Notes under the pieces: generated by a model
Database searches by the model: none
Seen by the model: only the letters and a program-made list of their open reading frames with translations
What the model was told of the DNA's origin: nothing
Assembly (NCBI RefSeq): GCF_010093595.1
Contig: NW_022985470.1
Coordinates: 196,736-260,735 of the forward strand
Length of the DNA: 64,000 bases
Direction: 5' to 3'
Origin: Mytilinidion resinicola
Lineage: Eukaryota; Ascomycota; Dothideomycetes; Mytilinidiales; Mytilinidiaceae
In this document: positions 22,223-33,252 of the stretch, in pieces
How positions within the stretch are numbered: position 1 is the stretch's first letter
Layout: the number at the start of each line of letters is the position of its first letter
Position numbers and translations under genes: made by a program

Positions 22223-23041
22223 TCAGAGCCAGGGCTTTCCCCAACCCTCTTCATCACGCAAAGCCTTTTCTAGTCCATTCAGTTCTTCTTCTTGCAGGCG
22301 TGAAAACTCATGTTCTGAGAGGCCAATATCGGAATCGAATATTGATTTCTCAAGATCGAAAAATCGAGGGCCATTCGCAGTGATGATGATATTGAACTTG
22401 TTTAAATCTCCATGAATGAGGCCGTACGAGTGAAGTTGAAGAAGGCTACGCTTACATTCTGCGTAATTGTCGGGCCCAGCAAAGTCTCCTTTGAACTCCT
22501 CACAAATGAAACCGATGATCTGATTATCACTTCTTTCGAAAACATATGCAGATATGGTGGGAATCAGAGTGCACCCTCTTTCCCTAAGCATGTTATAGGC
22601 CCTCAATTCCCTGACCATATATTCAAGCTCAAATTCAAAAGGACAATTCTTGAAGATCTACCGCTGTCCATAACGTACCTAAGACACACGATTCTTCAGC
22701 AATCGTTCGACATTTAGATCAAGAACATTCACGCAAGGAACATCCTTCAGAACCACATGGGGTGGAAGAGAGTGAGGCTTCCAGTCGTCTTGCAACCATT
22801 GAATCTTGCCATCCCTTCTAAACACTGTTAATGTTGTCCATTGTTGATTCCAGACTTCTACAGCCTTTCCCAGTTCTTTGATCACGTCAGGTCCATAAGT
22901 CTGGCAATCTTGTGGGATGATACCGAGGTCTCGGACGTGAACGTATATAACGGTACTGATGTAGTTGAAGTCTCTTCGGAATCGGTAGTAGCAATCGTGT
23001 GGGCTCATATCGAGAGATAAAAGCGTGTCTGTCGGTTCCAT
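22223..23041 (-). pseudogene. Protein-kinase-like (fungal orphan kinase) gene with two in-frame stops
   Basis: One continuous frame runs from MEPTDTLLSLDMSPHDCYYR at 23,041 to EEGWGKPWL at 22,223. It is interrupted only by TAG at 22,679-22,681 and TAG at 22,658-22,660, seven codons apart (RVS-stop-VRYGQR-stop-IFKNCPFEFE). The second half has kinase-like marks: LLQLHSYGLIHGDLNKFNII (HGDxNxxN catalytic loop) and FFDLEKS in the DFG position. These fit the atypical small-molecule or orphan kinase family common in fungi. The only GT-AG pair spanning both stops would give an intron of 21-32 nt, too short for this genome (others are 47 nt or more). Both stops are reachable from TGG or CAG by one transition. 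Confidence 0.6.
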
Positions 23042-23606
23042 AGCTAGGTGAGTCGGTGGAAAGCTTTTGAGCGCAAAGAGCTCTTGGATTCATCGAGTTA
23101 TTTTCTGCATCTCAAAGCTATCACGATAAAAAGCGGACGTATACTTACGAAAGCGAAAGTGGGCACTGTGTTACTTTTGCGTGGGATTGACTGGCAGCGT
23201 GGTCATTACAGCCACGTTGCCAAGAGCACTCACGGAACATCAAAAGGCCGACTCCGGGACGGTGGCCAAGTCTCTTGCGGGCGAAGGCTTCCGCTCCAGG
23301 AATCGGCTTCTAGCCTAAACTCGACCAGCGACGGGCACTGGCGATGGTGACGAGGCGTCGCTAGGTTACTTCAGTGGTCGTGGATATCTCGCGGTTTGGG
23401 GGGCAAGGTGTACGTACTGCTGACTCAGCAATTCGCGCAGTTGCCACTGTTGAAGGCCTAGAACGCAGTCGTACCGACCGAATCTTTATACTGTAGACGG
23501 AAAAGCTTCTTATATAGCTATTGAAAAAAAAAGAAAAAGAGTTGCATGCTCAGCCGTGTAGCCAGCCATCTGCGGCGTTGCATCTTTTACTTCTACTCCT
23601 TCGTCT
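23042..23606. other. Spacer upstream of kinase-like remnant
   Basis: It contains an A-rich run near 23,525-23,540. No gene was recognised. Confidence 0.5.
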
Positions 23607-25230
23607 TCAAATACCCAGCTTCGAAGCATCAAACCCCCTATCCGCCAGCTGCGCCGCAAACAAACTCTTTGGCTCGACGTGAGTGCAAGTACTCACATAC
23701 GTCCCATTATTTCCGCTCACGGGCGTCCCGATGCAGCCGAAGCAGTAGTTCTGGCCGCCGGCGGGGGACTCGATATCCAGTTTCTTTGCGTTCACGTTCC
23801 AGCCAACAGCTGCGTAGCTTGTCAGTTCTTCATTTCCTAACCCGAACACATGGACATCGACGCATTCTGTGCGGACATCATGGAAAAAATGTCGACTCAC
23901 CGTTATTAACTGTCCACCCATGCCCAGTGCCCGCCGTCGCTCTGTTCCTCAAACTCAGCGCCCCACCCTCCTGGTTCTCAACCAGCAGCCCATGCGCCCA
24001 CCGCATGTGCGGCTCGATGCTTTCAACAGCCTGCTCGTGGACGTAGTTCAACACCGCATTCGGCCCCGGCGTCAGCGCCTTCGTTGCTACAGAATACGAC
24101 CGCGAGTCCGCCGCGCCTTGCGTACTGCAGTTCTCAACAAGCACCTGGCTTCCATCGAGCGACACGTCGAGCGCGTACCCCGCACCATTGTCCGTCGCGC
24201 CATCTCGGTGCATGGCTATGTTCGACAGAGTGATGCGGGAGGCATTGTAAGCGACTGTGATAAAGTTGTTGAAGCCTGTGAGTGCAAGGTCGCGGATCCA
24301 GCTGTCAGTCGACCAGGTGCCGATGAGGAGGGCGTTGGCGGTGCAAGTGGTGTCACTGAGAATGCGGCCGGAGCAGCTGGGAGAGAGGGTGAGACTGAGT
24401 GACTCGAGGCCGATTTCGGAGGGCTGGGATGGAGGCGTGTAGGCGACGAGTTGGGGGGACCAGGCGGGGATGAGGGAGTCGGTGAAGGGGACGTCGACGG
24501 AGATGGCTTTGCCGTGGATCGAGGCGATCTTTCGGGGTTGTTGCACAAGGGTGCCGGGCTGGGAGGGGAGGTTAGTCCGTGTCTATCGGAAGTATTGATG
24601 GGTTATGCGTACTTTGATCCAAGTCTGTATCTTCCCGCTCCTCACGAGCGCATTCATTCCCAGCTCTGCGATCCACGATTTCGTAACCTGCCTCTGCACC
24701 ATGACTTCCTGACCAACTGCAAACCCAGATGCATCCACGACATGCACTGTACCTGTGCCTGCAGCTATGTAGCTGTCTGTGATCAACGCTGTTTTGATCG
24801 CCTTTCCTTTTCCCGTCTGGTCACCGATAGTGATCACATCTCCCGACAGACTCTTCACGTTCAGGATCGTTTTACCAACCCCAGCTCCTCGGAGAGTCGT
24901 GTAGTTGCGGATCACCAGGCCGGGGGTAATGGCGTATTTGCCCGCTTTGAGCGCAACGACGCCGCCGCCAGCCTTCCAGACGGAGTCAAGTGCGGCTTGG
25001 ATGGCGGCGGTTTGGTCACCGCTACCTGGACTGAGCGTTTTGGTTACTTTGCTATTGGATGCGGGTAGGGATTTCTCGGAGGCATGGTAGCCAGCATAGC
25101 TAAAGTTGGGAAGTTTGTCGCCTTTTGAGGTTTTGTAGTTTTTGTAGTCGACTGTGACGGCGGCAACGGATGTTAATGTAGATAGGAGATAGAGTAGAGA
25201 TGGCAAGATGATCAATGAAAGAGACCTCAT
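23607..25230 (-). CDS. Secreted parallel beta-helix protein (Pectate_lyase_3-like)
   Basis: This is probably an extracellular polysaccharide-acting enzyme or a beta-helix wall protein. Three exons, 24,613-25,230, 23,901-24,558 and 23,607-23,809, give 492 aa with consistent phases. It begins MRSLSLIILPSLLYLLSTLT, a clear signal peptide ending near VAA. The region after it contains GDQTAAIQAALDSVWKAGGG, typical of the N-terminal turn of Pectate_lyase_3/GH28-like helices (DDTAAIQxAI, GGxVxLPxG). Later come GKTILNVKSLSGDVITIGDQ and short Asn/Gly-rich coils such as YNASRITLSNIAMHRDGATD, GHGWTVNNAVGWNV and CFGCIG. Substrate and catalytic residues cannot be assigned by eye. The start at 25,230 is chosen because the signal peptide begins there; a TATAAAA on this strand lies at 25,385-25,391. 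Confidence 0.8.
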
Positions 25231-25384
25231 GTTTGAAAGTATATGAGAAAATGAACGTGGCGAATTGAAAGTGATGTTGCAAAAGGAAGGGTGCGCGACG
25301 AGACTGGATGGAGATAATGAATAAGAAGGTACAAGCATTATCGCTGCTTTCTCTGTTGGTTAAGTATCTTTCTGATGCTGGAGT

Positions 25385-25391
25385 TTTTATA
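25385..25391 (-). promoter_or_regulatory. TATA box of beta-helix gene
   Basis: TATAAAA on the minus strand lies about 155 nt upstream of the start codon at 25,230. Confidence 0.4.
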
Positions 25392-25643
25392 TCACAGGGG
25401 CCCGTATAACCCATAAATCGATTTAGGCCGCTTCAGCCTCGCTGGGGACAAGCATTAGGAACCTTGAGTCGACAGCGCAGCCCTGAGCAACAGGTCCATC
25501 CACGGTCGGAGACGCCGCATCTCGCAGCTTACGTGAACTCATTCGATGATTAAATATAAGATCTCGCAAGACAGGTCTGTGTAAAGTTAAGCTGTCAGCA
25601 TGTTGCGAGCTGAAGACGAAGCTGAGCGGAAGATGGAGATTGA

Positions 25644-25669
25644 GCTGAGAGATGCCGATGGTGGCGTCG
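25644..25669. repeat. 26-nt exact repeat, copy A
   Basis: It is identical to 32,860-32,885 in the same orientation. The shared core on the minus strand reads DATIGISQ in one frame. It may be a remnant of a common promoter or 5' leader carried with NLR-type genes. Confidence 0.75.
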
Positions 25670-27214
25670 TGGACCAAACCCTTGCGGGAACAAATCCTCC
25701 TTCTCGTTTTGAGGATTTCGTCACTTTTCTTGTCCGTACACCTGAAAACCCCATGCGGGACGCATACTGCACACTCCAGTAGAACTGAACGTAAGCAGCG
25801 ATCGACTATGACTAGATTGACCTCCCCCTCTGGGTGGCGAAAACCCCTGTGTGCCGAAAGAAGTCGGATGTACTTTGGCTTCCAAACAATCTAGGGCCCG
25901 CCTATACACTGTTCTTTCTATCGAAGCATTAGTAGAATTATACATAGCGAGTAATGTAGTTATAGCGCAGCTTTCACCCAAAATTACACAATGTTTGGCG
26001 TCTTATCGCTTGATTTTCATTCAACGTGCTGTGGACCTGCAATACTATATCTGCCACAACAACGCCATTCCGTCCTGTCACTAGCTGAAAAATCAGACGA
26101 TCGATTCTTTTAAGTATGCGATCCTTTCTACTCTACATCTAGGCCACTAACAGTTATGCACGCGGTGCAAAGTGCATTTCCGCCACGGAGGTCGGTACAT
26201 GCGGCAAGTAGCAGCGACAAAAGCGGATATGGTGGTATCGTTATGTAATATCTGAACAGACAGGCCGATGTACCGTTTGGAGTTCATTCCACATGACCCC
26301 TGCCATGCTCAATGCAGGTCTTTCCTTGTCAGCTTCAGCTTTAATTTAGCCACAATTATGACTAAGAGACCTGCTGCCTTCCTGGCGCAGTGTGGTGCAG
26401 TCACTGTCTCCAAGCACTCAATCGCCAGACCTCAACTGCCATGCGGACCGTGCGTACCATCCTTTAGTCCCACCTCCCGCACCGTCGCAGGAGAGGCATT
26501 GGATTTTTGGGTGTGTAGATGAAGAAAGAGGTTGCAGGTCGCGACGCAGACTGGAGCAGGAGGCGCGATCCGCCAAGAGTGACTCAATCGGACTGCTCTT
26601 GGCAGTTAGTTGTTCAAGGATTACTGGCGCACATCCGCAGGAAAATTAGACTAGCAGGATCCAGGAACCGAAGTAACTCTACACCAGGGAACCACAACAA
26701 GAGTTCCTGGGAGCTAGATTGGGCTCAACCCAAAAGCGGAAGTGGCCACTATCTTGCGCTTGCTGTTGCGCCATCGGGCTCATCACTAGCCACAGTGTCG
26801 TCGCTTCGCAAAAGGGCAGATTGCGAGACCAAGGCTGTGCCAAGAGTATTGCCTGAAGCCATCATACGCATAAATTGCCTTTTCCTTTTTGTTTTCTTTG
26901 CTGCAAAGTGAACAATGTTTGGTTCAACCCAACCAAGCGCGCTGTACTAGCCACGTCGACCATGAGTTGACTAAAGAAATGCCAAATTGAGGAGAATGGA
27001 GGCTCCAAAAAGAACGAACTGAATGTGGTATACTGGATACCAGAGCGCAGGAAAGTTGCACACGTAGTGAGGCGATGTAAGGTTAAGGTGAGTGTATATA
27101 GAGATGAATGATTGTTCAACTGCTCGAAATACAGACAGCAGTCCATTCTAAACCATGCATATGTTCTACCGCACGAAGAAATCTAATGTCAACAACGCTA
27201 AAGTTACTTAGATA

Positions 27215-27637
27215 TCATACCCTGTTGACAACTCCAAAATACAGCAGCTCGTGTCGGGCTTCTCTTGTGGCCGGCCCCGCATAAGGACGGATTGTATTAC
27301 CATTGTGGCTCCACTCAAGTTCTTCGAGCAGAGAAAGAGAAGGGATATAATTACTATTGTTGTCCAGCACGATAAAACAAGAGTCATCGCCAAGGGCAGC
27401 ACGGAAAGTCCATGTGTCTTCATCCTTGGGTGCCCTCGTGGAGTGAAAGCCTCTGAGTATATATTTCTGAACTGCGGCGTCAGCTCTCTCTCGTATTACT
27501 TCGGGAGCTTGCCACTGATATGCCATCTTATCCTCAGCGAGTTTGTAGTACATATGTACGGCAGCGTGCTTGCTTAGAATACACTGGACGTGGCTACCGT
27601 AGAAGCGAAAAATACTTCGAAAGACACTCTGAAACAA
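27215..27637 (-). CDS. Hypothetical protein, 140 aa
   Basis: I do not recognise a family. The frame is uninterrupted and its second half looks protein-like: WQAPEVIRERADAAVQKYIL, FRAALGDDSCFIVLDNNSN, LLEELEWSHNGNTIRP and ending ELLYFGVVNRV. There is no signal peptide or membrane segment. The first ATG gives an odd N-terminus; MYYKLAEDKMAYQWQ (about residue 29) is an alternative start. It stands alone between two spacers, and could be the last exon of a longer gene or a chance frame. Confidence 0.4.
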   Translation of the reverse strand: MFQSVFRSIFRFYGSHVQCILSKHAAVHMYYKLAEDKMAYQWQAPEVIRERADAAVQKYILRGFHSTRAPKDEDTWTFRAALGDDSCFIVLDNNSNYIPSLSLLEELEWSHNGNTIRPYAGPATREARHELLYFGVVNRV

Positions 27638-29127
27638 TGATGTTAGTTCAGTTATCCATTGTTTTCGAGGGTCTATGCGCCGACTACCAACTATACCGAA
27701 ACAGTTCTATCGAATTTTTTCGCAGAGCGCGTTGGTGTACGAGCTAGACTAGGCGACGTTGTCTGGAATGCGGAATGCGGAGAATGTAGCCAGATCCAGC
27801 GGTAGCTAGGTCGACCAATACCAAATACTGTCGACCTCACCTTATTAGCTATAGCGTTGTCGTGTTATCTTCCGAAGTAGCATTCTCCTCCACATACCCC
27901 TCGTCCGATAAGATGTCAGTTTCCCTGCGCTGAACTTCCACAGTCTAGGGCTATTGTTCCTTGCTGTCCTTCCGCCATGGCGACCGACGATTCATATCCG
28001 TATGCGTAGACTAGAGCGGTTGACGTCATATAAGTTGTGGTGCCAATGGGATTGGAACTACGGGAGCAATTTTGGGACGGACGAGGCGGGCGAGGCGAGG
28101 CTGGCTGGTCGACGAGCCATCCGCGAATGATGGCGGAGTGATGCTGCTATAGTTGCAGCTGAGGGTGCGGAGAGAGAATGGGGAGTGAAGGGATGCCTGA
28201 GGACTCGATTGTTGTCGTTGGAGAGTATTGTTGCGTCGGCGGGTGAACAGATTATCGTAGGCGAGCCATCCGTGGATGACGGCGGGCTTGAACGTTAAGG
28301 GAGAAGTGTGCGGGCACGGGATGCTGCTAGAGTCGCAGCCCGGCGAGGTGCTGGGCATACAGGGCGAAAGTAGAGTCTCTAAGGATGTCTGAGGACTTGT
28401 TTGTTTGTTGTTCGAGACTGTTATTGCGTCGGCGTCTACGGATTATTGCTGGCCACAGTGCACATGTTATCGCGACGACGCGAGACGGGCGACGCGCTTA
28501 GAGGGACGATGCAAAAGATGGCCGTACAATAAGCAGTAATGATCCATGAATATCAATAATCGGTAGTTTAGAAAAGACTGGAGCGTGGAGCAGAGAGACA
28601 CTGAGGATTAAAGAGGAGTACAGCATATACTCACGTCTGGTGACCCAGCGCTAAAACCAAGCCACAAAATTACCGTGTAAGGTAGCATTTCCGGACGCCT
28701 TTAAGGGGGTATAGCAGCCTCCTAACCAATCAATCTTTAAACTAGCTCAACATTAGCCCAGAAAAGGTATGCTGTAGAGGACGGAACGACAAAGACCTGG
28801 CGGAACTCTCATCCCGGTGTTAGTGCCGTCGGGGAAATAATCTACGGGTGGCCCGAGCAGTGGGGCATGCAACAGGGCTGGCTGAGCGGCGGGCCAGCAG
28901 AACCCTCAACACCGAACGGTGCGGGGGAGGCCCTCTCAACCAGAGAGCAACACCCTGCGTCCATCGATCTCAGTCTCATTACACACGAGTCCGGATGCAT
29001 GCCAGAATGGCCAATCCATCGCTTCTTGCTTGATTTCACTCCCGTCCGTCCCTAAAGCTTGAGGTCGAGTTTACCGCGCCTTTATATGCCTTGCTATTTC
29101 ATGGTCTGAGACCAGATCGGCGTGATT
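27638..29127. other. Spacer upstream of NLR gene
   Basis: It contains the imperfect tandem duplication at 28,085-28,450. The final 400 nt is the NLR promoter and leader. Small overlapping frames at 28,842-29,055 are not supported. Confidence 0.5.
28085..28450. repeat. Imperfect tandem duplication, unit about 155-195 nt
   Basis: Matching blocks occur in the same order in both halves: GCGAGCCATCCG (28,108 and 28,261), GATGCTGCTA...GCAG, TG(C/T)CTGAGGACT, and TTGTTGCGTCGGCG or TTATTGCGTCGGCG at each end. The second unit has about 40 nt extra. The minus-strand frame at 28,026-28,358 is produced by this repeat and is not considered a gene. Confidence 0.65.
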
Positions 29128-32100
29128 ATGGTAACTCCAATGGGCCAGATTTTGTGGGATGAGGCTCTGCATACCCTTGAAGAGGAGGACAGGGCCCGTT
29201 ATGAGCATCTACTCGTGAAAGGTGCGGGGTACGAAAGTGTCGTCTCTGATGTGCTCAATGCGACCCTAGAAAAGAAAGAAGAATGCAAGAAGAAGAGATG
29301 GAAGGTGTCAATTAGGGGCAGGATCATCGTTCTCCGAGATATATTGGAGAAGGTGGCTGTTTGGGTGACCAAATTTGTCGCTGTTGGCGATAGTGCTGTT
29401 CAGTATGACCCAGGGCATGCGGCACTGCCTTGGGCAGCAGTACGATTCATCTTGAAGGCCACGATTACTGAGGTCGAAGTCTTTGGCGCTATTCTACAGG
29501 TGGTAGAGTCAATATCTAATACCCTGGCGCGGTGCATCATCATGGAGAGTCTATATTTGTCCAGGTACAATCAGACTATGTTCCAAAAGAAGTATGCCTT
29601 CTAATGCGGAATGCAGCAACTTCGAAGTCACCGATCGTCTTCGCCAAAGTCTGGTCGAGCTTTACGCCTCAATACTAGGTTTTCTTGGCAGGTCATTGAA
29701 ATATTACTCTCACAGCACCGCTATCCGGATTGCGAAGAGCATGGTCATCAATATCAACGATATTGAATCATGGTCGAAGCCGATCGGAGAGAAGCAAACG
29801 GAGGTGGATCGCCTCTTCGCGCTTGTAGAAGCGGAAAGAGCGAGTAAAACAGCCGAGAACCTAACGCAATTGCGAACCGGACAGTTGTCACAAAACGAAA
29901 AGCTCGACGAGACATATTTGACCTTACAACAGCTGTTTGACGAGCTGAGACGTCCAATAATCAGGATTGATGATCAGCTGTCAAAGGCCCAGGACGATTT
30001 GGAGCGACAAAAGAGAGTTTCCATCATCAAATCTGTATCTACCATCAACTTTGTCACCCAACACAAAGTGGCAAATGCAAGCCTGCTTCCAGATTCGGGG
30101 AGCTGGTTTCTCAACAAACCCCAATTCCAAGAGTGGCGCGACGAGAGCTGCTCTTCTGTCCTATGGCTGCATGGTATACCTGGCTCGGGCAAAACCAAAT
30201 TGACTTCCATGGTCGTCAGTGAGTTAAAATCAACTTCTCACATAGCATACTTCTACTGCGTTCGGAATCTTGCCGAACCGGAAAGGGCAGAGTGCGACAG
30301 TATTCTCTTGTCGTTGGTCCGGCAGCTAGCATGCCCAGCTCCAAGTGGCCCGATACTGGCTCCAGTCATATCAAGATACGAAGATGCTCTTGACGAGATG
30401 GTGGAATTTTCCGATGTTACTTGGACCCGCGAGGAGACCATTCAAGTATTGGTTGAACTCTGCGACCTCTACCCTGCCGTCACATTTGTCATCGATGCGC
30501 TTGACGAAGTCAACCCGATGAACCGATTGGAGCTTCTTGATGGGCTTCTCAAAATTATGGACGAGTCTCAGGCTTTGGTCAAAGTCTTTATATCGAGCAG
30601 AGAGAACATGGACATCGTTGCACGACTGGAGAACACCCCTAACCTTAGGATCGGTGCCAAAGAGAACACTGAAGACATAGCCAAATTCGTCCATCAGCAG
30701 CTGAAGGTGGCGAATCTTCTCAATGGAAGGCTTCCGCCATCTCTGAAAGAGAAGATACCGGAGACTCTTATCGAAGGCGCACAGGGGATGTTTCGATGGG
30801 TGGACTTGCAGATACAGTCCTTGAGGCCGTTGAAGGTAGCAGCAGATATAGAGGCTAGACTTGGGCGGCTTCCCCGATCACTCGAGGAATCGTATTCCGA
30901 GATACTAGAGCAGATTGAGGCGTCAGGTGAATATGCTTTCAAGCTGGCCATCTTCACCTTTCAGTGGCTACTATATGCTCGCAAACCTGTCGCCATTGCC
31001 GATTTCGCGCTATTTGCGACAGCCCGATCGACGCATACGGCGCCTTTCACCAGTTTCGAAGTTCTGGACGTCTGTCAAAATTTAGTCGTCAGTAATGACG
31101 CGGGCATATTCAGGTTCGCGCACTTGTCTGTGCGAGAATTCCTCGAGAAACTTTCGGAGGGACAGATCAAGGCACGACACGTCACGTGCTTTTCTTTTGA
31201 GGAAGGAAATGCAGCCATTGCGACTGCTTGCATCTCCTATCTGAGATCAACTATGCATTCAGGGCCAACGAACTCGGATAATCACCTTTCCACTTGGCAT
31301 CATATCACCAAGAGTCCGGCACTTAGGAAGTATACCGCAAATTATTGGCCTCTGCACGTGTCCCAGAGTGGCCGCTTCAAGTCCTGTTCCCCTCTATCTA
31401 GTGAGGTTCGTTCCTTCTTGATATCAGACAAAGACGTCGCTCCAGCGTTTGCGCACTGGTGTACCATTGTTGTGGAGGAACTGGGCAGCAGTGCCTTACC
31501 GAAGATCTGGGAGGCCGCGCAACTGCCTCCAAATCCGATTTGGCTCGCGCATACGTACGATATCGTCGAGATCAAGCACGTCGCCCTCGACGACAGGAGA
31601 ATGCAATCGAAGGCCTTTCTCTATGCTGCGGAAAAGGGAAATTGCAAAGTCATGTTATCACTTCTGGACCAAGGTCTTGACATCAAAGACATTGGCATTG
31701 AAGCGATGGCTGCAGCCACGTCTGCTGTTCAGGGAGGCGCAGTAGACATTCTGCTGGACTTTCACGTTCCTCTAGACCCTGATTGGCTTCTCCATGCTGC
31801 AGTGTTTCAGCACAGCGATGTTGTCGTGCCTTTAATCAGAAAAGGATTCAAGAACTTCAAACCAGAGCAGCTCAAACAGGCTTTCTGCATTGCAACTGCT
31901 AACGGTGACTCCAAATCTATAGTCGCCTTCTTGGAGAAGGAGGTGGAAAAGGATCAATTCGCGGTGACAAGGGCCTTGAAGGCTGCCACCCCTGCCGCCA
32001 CGATGCATTTGATTGATACAGGCTTCGACGTTCGCGGTTCGTATCTCCTTGAGGAACGCACTGCGCTGCATTGGGCCGTAGAACGAGGGTTTGCCAATGT

Positions 32101-32683
32101 TGTGAACAGACTGCTTGGGAAGAAGGTTGAAGTCAACGTCAAGGACGCCTGGGGAAACTCGCCGCTTCATCTTGCCGCATGGAAAGGTCGGGATACAATA
32201 GCCCGGGCATTGCTAGATCATGGTGCTGACCACGATCTTCTGAACGAGGAAGGGCAATTGCCGCTTCATCTAGCAGCAATGATGGGTCACGCCGCAGTTG
32301 TCCAGCTGCTATACAAGGAGACTTCTAGCACGAGTGTGAAAGATGATCGAGGCAAAACGGCACTGGACTATGCAGAAAGCTGGGCAAAAGAAGAGGTTAT
32401 CACCATTCTTAAGGATCAAGACAAGGCCGCACCTAGCATCTCCGGAGAAATCGCCTGTGGAACAAATGCTTCGCTGGCCATATTCTCGGGCGAGCATCTT
32501 GATCAGAAAAGCGAGGGACATATCCGCGGTATTGCATGCGTGGGTACGCCTACCCTGAATCTCGTTATCCCTACTCCTCCGCGATCGCCGAGGTCGCGCT
32601 CGACGTCGTCGTGCTCTTCGTTAAGCATCTCCTGCGCCGCCGCTAGCTCGACCGGGAGCGCGCATATCCATCTCACCGTGTAG
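29128..32683 (+). CDS. NLR-type protein: NACHT_N - NACHT - ankyrin
   Basis: This is a fungal STAND/NLR NTPase, a class used in non-self recognition and regulated cell death. Two exons, 29,128-29,564 and 29,617-32,683 (52-nt intron; AG|C restores LYLSSNFEV), give 1167 aa. The N-terminal 270 residues match the NACHT N-terminal helical domain (GHAALPWAAVRFIL, LYASILGFLGRSLKYY). The NACHT domain has Walker A GIPGSGKT (332-339) and Walker B FVIDALDEV (D439, D442, E443). A winged-helix-like region follows (LPRSLEESYSEIL). Ankyrin repeats start near 960 (RTALHWAVERGFANVVNRLL, SPLHLAAWKGR, LPLHLAAMMGH, TALDYAES) and end by about 1080. The last roughly 30 residues are Ser/Arg-rich because the frame runs through the antisense of another NLR's N-terminus. 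The start ATG is 29,128; MGQILWDEAL is an alternative. The catalytic core is intact; the effector output domain is unclear. Confidence 0.88.
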
Positions 32684-32709
32684 TCGTAGCTGCGCAGTCG
32701 GCGCGGCAT
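32593..32709 (-). pseudogene. Fragment: N-terminus of a PNP_UDP-type NLR
   Basis: Read on the minus strand from the ATG at 32,709, the first 39 codons contain SYDYTVRWICALPVELAAAQ and EMLNEEHDD. This is the very characteristic start of fungal nucleoside-phosphorylase-like (PNP_UDP) NLR and ankyrin proteins. Similarity stops at about 32,593, where the sequence passes into the tail of the plus-strand NLR gene. Family members continue with an IYTLGxIGxHNVVIACLP-type strand that is absent here. The fragment overlaps the NLR stop codon at 32,681-32,683 in opposite orientation. Confidence 0.75.
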
Positions 32710-33252
32710 TCACAGTCGTTACAAGGGAGAAAGGAGGGCGGTCCTGGCGGAAAGCTCGTGAGAGGGTGAAATGGTGGTCTGAGAACCTGACAACCTGCAA
32801 CGAAGTCTGCTCAGCCTCGTGGCCTGCAGTGCAGCCGGCCGCCTGCTGGTGTCGACGTCGCTGAGAGATGCCGATGGTGGCGTCGCGGGGTGAGATGCTG
32901 GAATTGTCCGTGCTGCACACCGGCGATTGAAACGCGGTAGGGCTATAATATAACCTACGGGACGCTGACTCTTGTGCACCTGTGCACCTACTCTCCTAGG
33001 GGGCCTCTTGCGAGTTGCTTTATTTAGTACCACCGGAAGCGAGGCTTTCAAAAATACATTCATCAAGCTTCGACAGATTATTTTGTGAAGGGCCTGAGGA
33101 GAACTATGATGCAAAGGTATTGAGTACTCTTCAAAATCTAGTCAAACGATACAAGGTTCTCATGTTCGTATGCACTGCCTGTGTTTGCAACCAGTGACAA
33201 GTCCATAGGCAGACGACTAAATACCATCTCTACCAGTACCTAAGTACAGCCT
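32710..33252. other. Spacer between NLR fragment and RQC2
   Basis: The first 200 nt is the former upstream region of the minus-strand NLR fragment and includes the 26-nt repeat copy B. The rest, to the RQC2 stop, shows nothing recognisable and would include the RQC2 3' UTR. Confidence 0.5.
32860..32885. repeat. 26-nt exact repeat, copy B
   Basis: It is identical to 25,644-25,669. It lies about 150 nt upstream, on the minus strand, of the ATG of the NLR N-terminal fragment, so it may belong to that gene's ancestral leader. Confidence 0.75.

Larger units (their letters stand above)
25231..27214. other. 2-kb spacer with degraded sequence
   Basis: No gene is supported. One segment (25,644-25,669) is identical over 26 nt to 32,860-32,885, next to the NLR fragment. 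Frames around 25,600-25,780 on both strands are short. Sequence from 25,890 to 27,160 is AT-rich and looks non-coding. Confidence 0.5.

Noticed and set aside
22658..22690. Ultra-short intron removing both kinase-like stop codons
   Set aside because: The only GT-AG pairs give 21-32 nt, well below the 47-nt minimum among other introns here.
28026..28358. 110-aa minus-strand frame upstream of the NLR
   Set aside because: Covers the diverged tandem duplication; its sequence is explained by the repeat rather than coding constraint.
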